From Flavobacteriaceae bacterium (GTDB lineage Bacteria; Bacteroidota; Bacteroidia; Flavobacteriales; Flavobacteriaceae), in assembly GCA_013373385.1 (NCBI GenBank), contig JABXHX010000020.1, forward strand, positions 37,157-101,156: a DNA stretch of 64,000 bases, given 5' to 3'. This document shows, piece by piece, positions 34,001-42,672 of the stretch; position 1 is the stretch's first letter; each line of letters starts with the position of its first letter. The notes under the pieces were generated by a model, which made no database searches, was not told the origin of the DNA, and worked only from the letters and a program-made list of their open reading frames with translations. The position numbers and the translations under genes are program-made.

Positions 34001-35390
34001 ATTGCGTAAAGCTATGGGTAAAAAGCAAGCTGCTGTGCTTGCTAAAATGAAACCTAAGTTTATTGAACAAGCCAGTAAAAATGGGCATGATGCTGAAAAG
34101 TTAGAAAAAATCTGGAAAGACTGGGAAGCTTTTGCTAGTTATGCCTTTAACAAATCACACTCTACCTGTTATGCTTGGATTGCCTACCAAACTGCTTATT
34201 TAAAAGCACACTATCCTGCAGAATATATGGCCTCTGTTCTTTCTAATAATATGAACGATATCAAGTCGGTTTCATTTTTTATGGAAGAATGTAAGCGTGC
34301 CGGTATTAAAGTATTAGGGCCAGATATTAATGAATCGTATGCAAAATTCTCTGTAAATAAAGATGGCGATATTCGTTTTGGTATGGCTGCCATTAAAGGG
34401 GTTGGTGGTACTGCTGTAAAAGCAATTATTGACGAACGTAAAAAAAATGGAAACTTTACATCAATTTTTGATGTAACAAAACGTGTAGACCTCCGCGTAG
34501 CAAATAAAAAAGCTTTTGATGGATTGATTTTAGCTGGTGGATTTGATTCTTTTAAAAACACGCACAGAGCACAATATTTTGCTATCGACGAAAAAGGACA
34601 AACTTTTATTGAGAAAGCCATAAAATATGGAAACAGGTATCAAGAAAGTCAAAATTCTTCGCAAGTTTCTTTGTTTGGCGAAGCATCTGACATACAGTTA
34701 CCAGAACCAACAATTCCTGCTTGTGAAACTTGGGGCACTATGGAATTGTTAGGTAAAGAAAAAGAAGTAGTGGGAATTTACATTTCTGCGCATCCGTTAG
34801 ATGATTTTAAAAACGAATTGAATTTCTGCAACGCAAACCTATCATACTTTAAACAAGATTTATCGCAATTTGTTGGTAAAAATATGGCATTTGCAGGTAT
34901 TGTTACAGATGTACAACACAGGGTTTCTAAAGCTGGTAAAGGTTGGGCTAGCTTTGTAATAGAAGACTATAATGATAGTTACGAATTTAGAATTTTTGGT
35001 GAAGAATATTTAAAATACAGACACTTTTTAGTTCTTAACTCTTTTTTATTTATCAAGATTACCATTGCTCCTGGATGGACAAATAAAGAAGGTATTACTG
35101 GCGAACCTAGATTGCGCTTTACTGACTTTAAATTACTACATGACACCATGGATGATTTGTGTAAAAAAATCACAGTTCAAATTCCGATTACAGAAGTCAC
35201 AAACGAACGTGTTAATCTATTAGAATCCATATTATCAACCAACAAAGGTAAACAATATGTACACTTTACTATTTGGGATGAGCACGAAAAAATTGAGCTA
35301 AACATTCCAAGTAGAAATACTAAAATAAAGGTAACAAATGAGCTGTTACGTATTTTAGAAAAAGAACAAATTGATTTTAAACTAAACTAG
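31014..35390 (+). CDS. dnaE: DNA polymerase III alpha subunit with fused N-terminal exonuclease
   Basis: This 1458-residue replicative polymerase has a DnaQ-like DEDDh 3'-5' exonuclease domain at residues 1-190 (D6, E8, D105, H170, D175), so proofreading may be carried on the same chain. A linker leads to the PHP domain (HLHNHT, 262-267). The polymerase palm has the catalytic aspartates D688, D690 and D692 (DIDIDF). Helix-hairpin-helix and OB-fold (VGKNMAFAGIVTDVQHRVSKAGK) regions follow. E. coli DnaE is 1160 residues and lacks the exonuclease. The 3' end overlaps the convergent small gene by 4 bp. Confidence 0.96.
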   Translation: MYLIFDTETTGLPKSWNAPITDTDNWPRCIQIAWQLHDKLGNLIEHNDFLIQPNGFNIPYDAERIHGISTDLALEQGISLEKGLSLFNEALQKATFIVGQNVGFDINIMGCEFYRLGIENNLTQLPVLDTCTEETAILCQIPGGRGGKFKLPTLTELHKHLFGVDFAEAHNATADVEATTRCFLELIRLREYTAKQLDVDENYFQNFSEANPKPIQVIGLKHINLKKESDKIRKRLEDLKEVETTTISTQTLNDLKDVQFAHLHNHTQFSVLQSTIQIGNIVKTAAKDNMSAVALTDTGNMMAAFHFTSAVLNHNKQAEAKNAEALEKGEVPTETILKPIVGCEFNVCENHLDKTKKDNGYQVVFLAKNKNGYHNLAKMSSIAFVEGFYYVPRIDRTIIEKYKEDIIVLTGNLYGEVPSKILNVGEHQAEEALLWWKETFGDDLYIELMRHGQEDEKIVNETLLEFSKKHAVKIIASNNTFYLDKEDANAHDILLCVKDGEKQATPKGRGRGYRYGLPNDEYYFKSSDEMKQLFADIPEAIINIQEVVDKIAPYTLARDVLLPAFDIPKEFQDEKDLEDGGKRGENNYLRHLTYEGAKKRYGEITETIGERLDFELDVIAKTGYPGYFLIVEDFIREARNMGVSVGPGRGSAAGSVVAYCLWITNLDPIKYDLLFERFLNPERVSMPDIDIDFDDEGRGKVMDYVIDKYGANQVAQIITYGTMAAKSSIRDTARVLDLPLFEADRIAKLIPGMKLSKIFSLDDKALKEKLRSEEIELVNELKRLSDGSDLSAETINKARVLEGSVRNTGIHACGVIITPSDITNYVPVTVAKDSDMYVTQFDNSVVESAGLLKMDFLGLKTLTLIKHTVKIVKARHGIELDPENFPLDDAKTYELFQRGETVGIFQYESPGMQKHMRSLKPTVFADLIAMNALYRPGPMEYIPSFINRKHGVEEIQYDLPAMEEYLAETYGITVYQEQVMLLSQKLANFTKGEADVLRKAMGKKQAAVLAKMKPKFIEQASKNGHDAEKLEKIWKDWEAFASYAFNKSHSTCYAWIAYQTAYLKAHYPAEYMASVLSNNMNDIKSVSFFMEECKRAGIKVLGPDINESYAKFSVNKDGDIRFGMAAIKGVGGTAVKAIIDERKKNGNFTSIFDVTKRVDLRVANKKAFDGLILAGGFDSFKNTHRAQYFAIDEKGQTFIEKAIKYGNRYQESQNSSQVSLFGEASDIQLPEPTIPACETWGTMELLGKEKEVVGIYISAHPLDDFKNELNFCNANLSYFKQDLSQFVGKNMAFAGIVTDVQHRVSKAGKGWASFVIEDYNDSYEFRIFGEEYLKYRHFLVLNSFLFIKITIAPGWTNKEGITGEPRLRFTDFKLLHDTMDDLCKKITVQIPITEVTNERVNLLESILSTNKGKQYVHFTIWDEHEKIELNIPSRNTKIKVTNELLRILEKEQIDFKLN

Positions 35391-35641
35391 CTCGCTAAAC
35401 CTGCTAACAAAGCCAAGCCTCCAAACATAAATAAAAAAACCATTGCTAAAATAAAATAGATTAACATTAGCAACAGAGAACCTTTTGCCCAGTTCTTTTT
35501 ATTGATGGGAGTGCTTGTATCAAACGCCCAAACGAGCACTAAAATAAGGCCAATAATTGGCAATGATGCTAAAAAAATAGTTAATGCCCATTCTTTGGCA
35601 GACATTACATTGGTTTCTTGATGTGTATTCATATTTTCCAT
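35387..35641 (-). CDS. Small two-TM membrane protein (84 aa)
   Basis: A hydrophilic N-terminus (1-15) is followed by two helices (about 18-41 and 53-81) separated by a short polar loop with FDTSTPINKKNWAKG. I associate this layout with small conserved Bacteroidota membrane proteins, but I do not know its function. Two ATG codons near the start (35641 and 35632) are possible. Its stop overlaps the dnaE stop by 4 bp, convergent. Confidence 0.7.
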   Translation of the reverse strand: MENMNTHQETNVMSAKEWALTIFLASLPIIGLILVLVWAFDTSTPINKKNWAKGSLLLMLIYFILAMVFLFMFGGLALLAGLAS

Positions 35642-35735
35642 AATACATTATTAATTCTTTCAAATATACACTTTTAACAACATATTATCAATCAGTTAGT
35701 TTTCTTCAGTTATCTTTATAAAAATTTATTTTACC

Positions 35736-36137
35736 ATGAAAAAACAGTTTCTTACCCTACTATTAATAACAATTGTTTCTACTGCTTTTGCTCAAAAAGA
35801 GGTAAAGATTTCTACGGTTGATTTTATTCAAATTCTTAATAACAATAAAAAAGAAGTACTGTTTTACTATCAAAACAACTGGGAAGAATTACGAAAAAAG
35901 GCAGTTAAAAAAAGTTATATCGATTCATATCAACTTCTAGAAACTACTCCAACAAAAGATGCTCCGTTTAGCTTTATGCTAATTACAACTTATAAAAACA
36001 AGGCGCAGTTTGATAAAAGAGAAGCACATTTTCAAGAGTTGATTAAAGCGCAAGGAAAACTAAAATTACTAAATAACAAAAAGCCAAAAGAATTTCGAAA
36101 AACCATCTTTGGTAAAGATGTATATCATAGAGAATAA
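35736..36137 (+). CDS. Secreted protein of unknown function
   Basis: This 133-residue protein has a clear Sec signal peptide (about 1-19, ending AFA-Q). The mature part is basic and predicted to be mixed alpha/beta, with FSFMLITTYKNKAQFDKREAHFQELI reminiscent of a ferredoxin-like, stress-response A/B barrel fold. That resemblance is weak. No lipobox. It may be read with the following large secreted protein, but the 92-bp gap leaves this open. Confidence 0.65.
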   Translation: MKKQFLTLLLITIVSTAFAQKEVKISTVDFIQILNNNKKEVLFYYQNNWEELRKKAVKKSYIDSYQLLETTPTKDAPFSFMLITTYKNKAQFDKREAHFQELIKAQGKLKLLNNKKPKEFRKTIFGKDVYHRE

Positions 36138-36229
36138 GTAGCACACGCTTAAAAGTTTACAACCATATCTCTAACAGTACCTTCTTTTTTTTATATTTAC
36201 CATAATTTAATTTGATTCAAATAAAAACT

Positions 36230-38638
36230 ATGTTAATCTCTTTAAAAAAAATAACTATTGCCATTTTAATGACAATAGTAACAGCTCAATATACATCTTC
36301 TCAAATTATTAATGTTAAGCCTAAAAAAGTAAAAGCATCCTCTTTTCATTCTGGTGGTTATACAAGGTATATTCATGATTCAAATAAGAATACTGCTTGG
36401 GCTCCTAAAGGAACCAAATCTAGAAATCCAAAATCCGGAATTGGCGAATACATAAACTTTAAGTTTTCTAAAAAATACATCTTTAAAGAGTTTAAAATTT
36501 ATAATGGCGTGTATGGTTACAGGTGGTACAAGAAAAATAATAGAGCTACAAAAATCTCTTTGACTTTTGATGGTAATAGAAAAATAGAATACAGCCTAAA
36601 AGACACTCAAAACCAGCAAACTTTTAAAATCCCTAATATTAAATCTTCCTCAATACGCTTAACTATTTTAGACAAAAAGCTTGGAACACATAAAAAAGCA
36701 GACGAGTATACACTTGGGATTAGTGATGTTAGCTTTTATGCTTTAAATCAATTACTTTATGATATTAAGCAATTACCTCTAGGGACTTCAAAAAGAGCGT
36801 ATACAAAAATCATAAAAAAATTATCAACAAAAATATATAGAAGATCAAAGGTAAAAGTTGATATTAATAAATATAAAATTGATGGTCACACTCTTTTAGC
36901 TTATGCTATAAAATCAGGAAATTACAATCTTACTTTAGCTTTATTAGAAAATGGTGCTTCTGTTAGTTCTGTTAATATTGGTCACCTTTCAAAACAAAAT
37001 ACAAATGAAGAATTTGCTGATTTTGCCAATCATGTAAAAAATAAAAGAGTTATCTATCAACAAGATGTTAATACTCTGAAAAGTAATCACAATTTTTCTC
37101 TTATGGAGTTACAACAATTCTCTAAAAAATTATCTAAAGATTATTATTATTTATGGGACGAAGAGAAAAAAGAATTTAAAGAATTAATTGTTTCTAAAGA
37201 AAGTTATGCCTATCTAAGAGATTTAAAAGATAAAGTCTCTGAAATAATTAGTAAACCACACAATAAAAATACTCTAGAACTAGCAACAAAATTTAATAGC
37301 CATAATTATAATCGCTTACAAAAAATAGATTATTCAGAAAGAAAAAAGTTAAACGAAAAGTTAAAACAGAAAATCAATGAAATTTTAAGTGACTTAACTT
37401 TAGAAACACAAAGTCAAATTTCAAATTGGTCAACTTTTAGTGATTTAGCTGCGTTAAACAACTCGTATAATCGTTTTAAAAAGGAATACAAAAAATACAA
37501 TAATTATGAATCAGTTAAAAATATTCGCGAAGCTTATAAAAATCAGAAAGCTTTAATTATTGAAAACAGCTATGACTTAATAGCATCAAAAGTAGAAAAC
37601 ACTAACGATTTAGATTTCATTGAGGTAATGGAAAAAATTTATTTTAAAAACATAAATAAAACTCCAAAAATCAGAAACTTAATTACATTAACAAATAGTA
37701 AAAAAACTCAATTAAGATCTATTATATCAGAAAGACGAAATAAAATAATTTCTAGCCTTAAATACTCATTAGACTCTATAGAAATCAAAGCTGCTAAGTT
37801 AAGAAATAGAGCTGCTACTCAAAGAGTAAAACTAGAAAACAAATACAAAGTTAAACTTCCTTCTCACTCACAATTAGCAACAATGCTATCAAATTTTATA
37901 ACCGTTAAAAACAAACCTACGAAAAGGAATAAGGATAAATTTGTCCGTTATATTGAAGAATTAGGCTACATTAAAACATCTAAAGAAGTATATTCTGATA
38001 TTAATATTTTTAAAAATAACAGAAATCATAAAATTACGATTGTAACAACAAAAAAAGATATAGCAGAAACTATTTCTTTAGATTTTCCTAAAGCAAGTAA
38101 AGATATGATTAAACTGTATTACGAGCAATTTGCAAGCAATCTAAGAGATGTCTTTAAAACTACAAAAGACCCTAATCATTATAATAATAGTACTAATTTA
38201 AATAAAAAAAGGTTTACAGATGATAAAACTGATTTTATATATGTAATTAGTTATGAAAACAAGAAGTTAAATGTTTCTATATTATCTAAATTTTTTCTAG
38301 AAAACCCAATTGTTATGAAAAGATTAGATTATAATAAGTTTAAACTCACTTCTTATTCTTCTTACTCAAATATTTATTTGAAAAAAGGAGAAAAAATAAA
38401 AATAAAAGCTACTAATCCTGCATCAAAATATCATCAACCTTCTGGATATAAGACTAATTCAAACACATTCGATAAAAGATTTAATCATAATGCTCTAATA
38501 GCAAAAATAGGAGATAGTGATTGGTTTTATGTTGGTAAAGGTAAAACTATTACTGCTCAGAATAGTGGTATACTAAGATTTAAAATTAATAACAAATACA
38601 AATCCATCTACCCTTATATAATTGAATACTCTTATTAA
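36230..38638 (+). CDS. Large secreted protein with NADase-type glycan-binding domain and ankyrin-like repeat
   Basis: This 802-residue protein has a signal peptide (about 1-25). Residues of roughly 30-170 form a discoidin-like domain (SGIGEYINFKFSKKYIFKEF, IYNGVYGYRWYKKNNRATKI, SSIRLTILD) of the kind called NADase-type glycan-binding. About 215-245 is an ankyrin-like unit (DGHTLLAYAIKSGNYNLTLALLENGA), followed by long Lys/Asn-rich coiled-coil stretches. The last 70 or so residues (NALIAKIGDSDWFYVGKGKTI...SGILRFKINNKY) resemble a LecA/PA-IL-like lectin domain. No catalytic or sorting motif was recognised. The longer frame starts at TTG 36212; ATG 36230 is preferred. Confidence 0.65.
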   Translation: MLISLKKITIAILMTIVTAQYTSSQIINVKPKKVKASSFHSGGYTRYIHDSNKNTAWAPKGTKSRNPKSGIGEYINFKFSKKYIFKEFKIYNGVYGYRWYKKNNRATKISLTFDGNRKIEYSLKDTQNQQTFKIPNIKSSSIRLTILDKKLGTHKKADEYTLGISDVSFYALNQLLYDIKQLPLGTSKRAYTKIIKKLSTKIYRRSKVKVDINKYKIDGHTLLAYAIKSGNYNLTLALLENGASVSSVNIGHLSKQNTNEEFADFANHVKNKRVIYQQDVNTLKSNHNFSLMELQQFSKKLSKDYYYLWDEEKKEFKELIVSKESYAYLRDLKDKVSEIISKPHNKNTLELATKFNSHNYNRLQKIDYSERKKLNEKLKQKINEILSDLTLETQSQISNWSTFSDLAALNNSYNRFKKEYKKYNNYESVKNIREAYKNQKALIIENSYDLIASKVENTNDLDFIEVMEKIYFKNINKTPKIRNLITLTNSKKTQLRSIISERRNKIISSLKYSLDSIEIKAAKLRNRAATQRVKLENKYKVKLPSHSQLATMLSNFITVKNKPTKRNKDKFVRYIEELGYIKTSKEVYSDINIFKNNRNHKITIVTTKKDIAETISLDFPKASKDMIKLYYEQFASNLRDVFKTTKDPNHYNNSTNLNKKRFTDDKTDFIYVISYENKKLNVSILSKFFLENPIVMKRLDYNKFKLTSYSSYSNIYLKKGEKIKIKATNPASKYHQPSGYKTNSNTFDKRFNHNALIAKIGDSDWFYVGKGKTITAQNSGILRFKINNKYKSIYPYIIEYSY

Positions 38639-38643
38639 GATTC

Positions 38644-39537
38644 TTAATTTGTATAATCTCTAAATAAGTTTTCTAAATTTTGATTGTGCGTATTTAATCC
38701 TAAAATCTTCAATCCGTTTTCTTGTGCAAAATCAAAAACATCGGCACGCATATCTTTATCTGTAGCAAAGGTTAAAAACCAAGTTGTATCATAATTATTC
38801 TTATATGATTCTAGATTTGGCAACTTCTTTATAAACTGCTCTTCAATCTTATAATCAAAAGTTACTTCTATTGTTTGATTATGATTTGAACGAATTTCAT
38901 TCATTAGCTTATCTACAACAATCTTACCTTTATTGATAATAATTACACGATCACAAACAGCTTCTACTTCTTGCATAATATGAGTTGACAACAATACTGT
39001 TTTATCTTTACCTAACTCTTTAATTAAAGCTCTAATTTCAATCAACTGATTAGGATCAAGTCCAGTAGTTGGTTCATCTAAAATTAATACTTCGGGGTTG
39101 TGTAATAAGGCAGTAGCTAAACCTACTCTTTGCATATATCCTTTAGAAAGCTGACCTATTTTTTTATGCGATTCTGGGGTAAGCCCAACTCTATCAATAA
39201 TTTCTGAAATAGCCTTTTTATGTACTTTATAAATAGCTGCTTGAAATTGTAAGTACTCTTTTACATACATCTCTGTATATAACGGATTATGTTCTGGTAA
39301 ATAACCAATACATCGTTGTGCATCGATTGGATTCTCCAACACATCAATTCCGTTTACACAAACAGCACCTTCATTTGGCTCAATATAGCCCGTAAGTATT
39401 TTCATCATTGTGGATTTCCCTGCACCGTTAGGCCCTAAAAAACCCACCACTGAGCCTTTATCAATTGAAAAACTAATATTGTGTAAGGCTTTTTGAGAAT
39501 CGTACAATTTGGTAACACCAACAACTTTTATTGACAT
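38644..39537 (-). CDS. gldA: Gliding motility ABC transporter ATP-binding protein GldA
   Basis: This 297-residue ABC ATPase has Walker A GPNGAGKST (35-43), signature LSKGYMQRVGLA, Walker B VLILDEPTTGLD and the switch histidine in STHIM. The family stretch IGYLPEHNPLYTEMYVKEYLQFQAAIY matches GldA, which in Flavobacterium johnsoniae works with GldF and GldG. gldF/gldG are not in this window, as is common, because gldA is usually separate. A -7 box at 39569-39576 with TTG 21 bp upstream precedes it. Confidence 0.88.
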   Translation of the reverse strand: MSIKVVGVTKLYDSQKALHNISFSIDKGSVVGFLGPNGAGKSTMMKILTGYIEPNEGAVCVNGIDVLENPIDAQRCIGYLPEHNPLYTEMYVKEYLQFQAAIYKVHKKAISEIIDRVGLTPESHKKIGQLSKGYMQRVGLATALLHNPEVLILDEPTTGLDPNQLIEIRALIKELGKDKTVLLSTHIMQEVEAVCDRVIIINKGKIVVDKLMNEIRSNHNQTIEVTFDYKIEEQFIKKLPNLESYKNNYDTTWFLTFATDKDMRADVFDFAQENGLKILGLNTHNQNLENLFRDYTN

Positions 39538-39568
39538 AAAATGAATCTAAAATTAAAAAGATAACGCA

Positions 39569-39600
39569 CAAAGGTATCTTTTAGTTTTTCAAAAAAACAA
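39569..39600 (-). promoter_or_regulatory. Promoter for gldA
   Basis: On the minus strand, TTG (39600-39598), a 21-bp spacer and TACCTTTG (39576-39569) fit the Bacteroidota consensus; the ATG is 31 nt downstream. Confidence 0.55.
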
Positions 39601-41823
39601 TTAATCAATCAAGATTTTTTTAGAGACTTTTCCCTGTCCGTTGTTTACTTTTAAAACATACAATCCCTTTGCTAAGCTTTGATAGTTTAATTCTTGCTTA
39701 AACGTACTTGAATGAAGTGTAAACATTTTGTTATCTATCAATCTACCACTAATATCAAACAACTGTATTCCTACTGCTTTATTTGATGAATTGCTATCAA
39801 AACTAACAGTAATATTACCATTACTTGGATTTGGATAAATACTAAAATTAGCAAAGAGTACATCTGTTACACTAGCAACTTTATCAATTGTAAAATTAGC
39901 AGCATTGACAGCATAAAAAATATTATTAACTGGCACAATTTTTATTCTTGCTGATGTTGTATTCTCGTTGATTAACTGTACTTGTTGAGCTCCATCATTT
40001 GGGGTATTCGCCACCAAGGTATGCGAAAAAGTTTGCCCTCCATCTGTAGAAAGCAGTATGTTCACATGCGAGCAATTTACAGGAGCTGTATTGGTACCCA
40101 ATACATTCCAAGTAATTGTTTGAGTTGAACCTCCTTGCAATGTTGTACTTGTATTTTGTGATGTAACCACAAAAGGTCCAGAATTACCATCAACAGTAAC
40201 TAACACATCATCTCTATCAGTAGCACCTCCATTGGCAACATCATCTCTTACAGTAAAAGCAAAGTTTAAATTTCTTGAGACAGACGGCAACACCTCCCAC
40301 GTTGTAGCTGTATTTCCTGCCAATACGGTAGACAATGCTGGCATGTATCTGTTTGGAGATATTGACGGAGCAATTGATCGAAACATAGGACCAACTGTAC
40401 TTGAAGCTGCAGGTGGCATGCTTCCTACTTGGTTATCTATTTGTTCCCAAGTATATTTGAGCGAATTTCCAGAATCTGGATCGGTTGCTGTACCTTTTAA
40501 AATAAAGGGTGTAGACTTAGGAATTGTATAATTACTCCCTGCATTTGCTTGAGGAGGGTTATTTCCTGTAATGGTTTCTACGGCACAAGATTTTGTTTTT
40601 ACAAAGTTCCACATCTCTGCGATGCTCACAGCATGAAAATACACATCGCTATTGTTTTGAATACTAGGACTACACCACCCAGCATATCCCATAATGGTAG
40701 AACCGCTGCCCGGCTCAATAGCAGTTGCATTATTTCTATTACAATTATCGTTATTTTGTGTATGATTTGCACCTAATTGATGTCCAAATTCATGTGCGGC
40801 AACATCAATATCAAAAGCATCACCTATTGGGGTACTTTTAATTGAAGCACCTTGTGCTTTTCTTCCTGTTGCACATAGCGATTGAAAATCTGCCAATCCG
40901 TTATCTCCAGAAGGAGTACTAGACCTACCAAACACGTGTCCTATATCATAATTAGCATCACCAATAACAGCATCACATTTTGTTTGTGAATCTGCTAATA
41001 ACGTGGTAATATTATCGTTTGTCAAACCATCTGTAGCTGGGTCTAGGAATATCAAGTTATTATTATTAGCTACCAACTGCATTCTAACTCCTAAATCTCT
41101 TTCAAACACAAAATTTATACGTGTCAATGAGGTATTCATAGCTGATAAAACAGCTGCTTTTTTGGTTGCATCTGATGCGCCAGACGAAATATTCTGATTC
41201 GTTAAATGGAATTGAGAATACTCTCCAGTAGCCACCAATGCTAACTTGAATGTTCTTAGTTTACCATCTTGTGCATTTGTAGATTTTTGCGTTTTAGGCT
41301 GCGCAAAATTTTCTTGCACCATACATTTAAAGTCCTCTTTTACAGTATTGGTTTTAAAGTATGCGATAGCTGTTTTTTTATCTTTTGTATAAGGATCTAT
41401 TAGGTAGGTAGCGTAACTCCCAGAAGAAATGATAGCATGCAAACCAACTTGCGAATAACTAAACCTTGCTCTTGCTGTTTTATCATCGATACCAATACCT
41501 ATATACGATTTTATTGTTGGGTATTTTTTTGCCAACTCATCAGACATTACAGAAGCCTCTTGTACTAAAAAGCGTTGCACTCCGTTTGGTGTTGGCAACT
41601 CAATGATGTTTTCTGAGGTTACTTTTTTTATTGCTAGCTTTTTAGCAATTAAATCCTTATCTACCGAAAAAAGAGTGAATGATGTTGGCTTTGTATTTCT
41701 AAATGCTAATTCAGATTCGTGAATTCTCAACTTATTTTCTTTTTTTGTCCAAACTTGTTGTGAAAACACAGAAACAGAAACAAAAAAGAAAAAAAACACT
41801 GTTAGTTTTTGACTTCTATTCAT
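39601..41823 (-). CDS. Reprolysin-like (M12B-type) metzincin protease with T9SS sorting domain
   Basis: This 740-residue protein has a signal peptide (1-21, ending SVFSQ) and a propeptide. The metzincin catalytic domain has the zinc motif HEFGHQLGANH (H344 to H354, E345 catalytic) and a downstream Met-turn SGSTIMGYAGW. Two beta-sandwich regions follow. The C-terminal Por secretion domain (from about 660, SIYPNPSNGNITVSF and GLYVLKVNNGQGKVSKKILI) marks it for the type IX secretion system. It is probably a secreted or surface-attached protease for protein degradation. It is divergent from lipB. Confidence 0.9.
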   Translation of the reverse strand: MNRSQKLTVFFFFFVSVSVFSQQVWTKKENKLRIHESELAFRNTKPTSFTLFSVDKDLIAKKLAIKKVTSENIIELPTPNGVQRFLVQEASVMSDELAKKYPTIKSYIGIGIDDKTARARFSYSQVGLHAIISSGSYATYLIDPYTKDKKTAIAYFKTNTVKEDFKCMVQENFAQPKTQKSTNAQDGKLRTFKLALVATGEYSQFHLTNQNISSGASDATKKAAVLSAMNTSLTRINFVFERDLGVRMQLVANNNNLIFLDPATDGLTNDNITTLLADSQTKCDAVIGDANYDIGHVFGRSSTPSGDNGLADFQSLCATGRKAQGASIKSTPIGDAFDIDVAAHEFGHQLGANHTQNNDNCNRNNATAIEPGSGSTIMGYAGWCSPSIQNNSDVYFHAVSIAEMWNFVKTKSCAVETITGNNPPQANAGSNYTIPKSTPFILKGTATDPDSGNSLKYTWEQIDNQVGSMPPAASSTVGPMFRSIAPSISPNRYMPALSTVLAGNTATTWEVLPSVSRNLNFAFTVRDDVANGGATDRDDVLVTVDGNSGPFVVTSQNTSTTLQGGSTQTITWNVLGTNTAPVNCSHVNILLSTDGGQTFSHTLVANTPNDGAQQVQLINENTTSARIKIVPVNNIFYAVNAANFTIDKVASVTDVLFANFSIYPNPSNGNITVSFDSNSSNKAVGIQLFDISGRLIDNKMFTLHSSTFKQELNYQSLAKGLYVLKVNNGQGKVSKKILID

Positions 41824-41859
41824 TGCTTTTTATATATAACTTTTTAGTCTTACTTATTG

Positions 41860-41867
41860 CAAATATA
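41860..41867 (-). promoter_or_regulatory. -7 promoter box for the metalloprotease
   Basis: Minus strand TATATTTG matches TAnnTTTG, 36 nt upstream of the ATG. A second match, TACATTTG, lies at 41873-41880. Confidence 0.5.
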
Positions 41868-41890
41868 TTACACAAATGTAATTAAATATT

Positions 41891-41898
41891 TATCTTTG
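41891..41898 (+). promoter_or_regulatory. -7 promoter box for lipB
   Basis: TATCTTTG matches TAnnTTTG and lies only 12 nt before the preferred ATG (41911), so the mRNA leader would be very short. Confidence 0.5.
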
Positions 41899-41910
41899 CA
41901 ACCTACTACT

Positions 41911-42612
41911 ATGAATAAAAACATATTACTCAAAAACTTAGGAAGAAAAGATTACAAGGAAACTTGGGATTATCAAACCGAATTGTTACAAGAAATTGTT
42001 GATTTAAAAATTAGCAACAGAAAGAATAATGAAGCTATTGAAACTAAAAATCATTTTTTGTTTGTAGAACACCCGCATGTGTATACATTGGGAAAAAGTG
42101 GAGATGTCAGTAATTTATTACTAAACGAAAATCAGCTAAAACAGAAGGGTGCTACTTTTTATAAAATTAATCGTGGCGGAGATATTACCTATCATGGTCC
42201 TGGGCAAATTGTTGGTTATCCAATTTTAGATTTAGAAAACTTTTTTACCGACATTCATAAATACTTACGTTTGCTAGAAGAAGTTATTATTCTAACCTTG
42301 GCAGAATACGGAATTAAGAGTGAACGTAGCAAAGGCGAAACAGGAGTTTGGCTCGATGTTGATACTCCGTTTGCACGTAAAATCTGTGCTATGGGCATTA
42401 GAACAAGTAGATGGGTAACCATGCACGGATTTGCATTAAATGTATCGCCAAATTTAGGCTATTTCGACAATATTATTCCCTGCGGAATTAAAGGTAAAGC
42501 AGTAACTTCTATGGAAGCCGAATTAGGAAAAAAGATTCCGATAACTGAAGTGCAAGAAAAAATTTTAAAGCATTTTAAAGTGTTGTTTGAAGTTGACAGC
42601 TTTATTAAATAA
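41911..42612 (+). CDS. lipB: Octanoyl-[acyl-carrier-protein]:protein N-octanoyltransferase LipB
   Basis: This 233-residue enzyme transfers octanoate from ACP to lipoyl domains (for example of the pyruvate dehydrogenase E2), the first step of protein lipoylation. It has RGGDITYHGPGQ (88-99), the catalytic lysine K157 in RKICAMGIR and the nucleophile C191 in PCGIKGKAVTSM. The longest frame begins at TTG 41857, but that extension covers the -7 box, so ATG 41911 is taken. Confidence 0.93.
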   Translation: MNKNILLKNLGRKDYKETWDYQTELLQEIVDLKISNRKNNEAIETKNHFLFVEHPHVYTLGKSGDVSNLLLNENQLKQKGATFYKINRGGDITYHGPGQIVGYPILDLENFFTDIHKYLRLLEEVIILTLAEYGIKSERSKGETGVWLDVDTPFARKICAMGIRTSRWVTMHGFALNVSPNLGYFDNIIPCGIKGKAVTSMEAELGKKIPITEVQEKILKHFKVLFEVDSFIK

Positions 42613-42672
42613 TTTATATTTTTCACTCTATATTAAAAAAACACATTACAGCTTTCGTAGGGTGACACAAAA

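Noticed and set aside
34211..34621. 136-codon open frame antisense to dnaE
   Set aside because: Shadow of the strongly conserved dnaE frame; no recognisable domain, promoter or neighbour relation.
41857..41910. TTG-initiated extension of lipB
   Set aside because: It contains the -7 box TATCTTTG and is not family-like.
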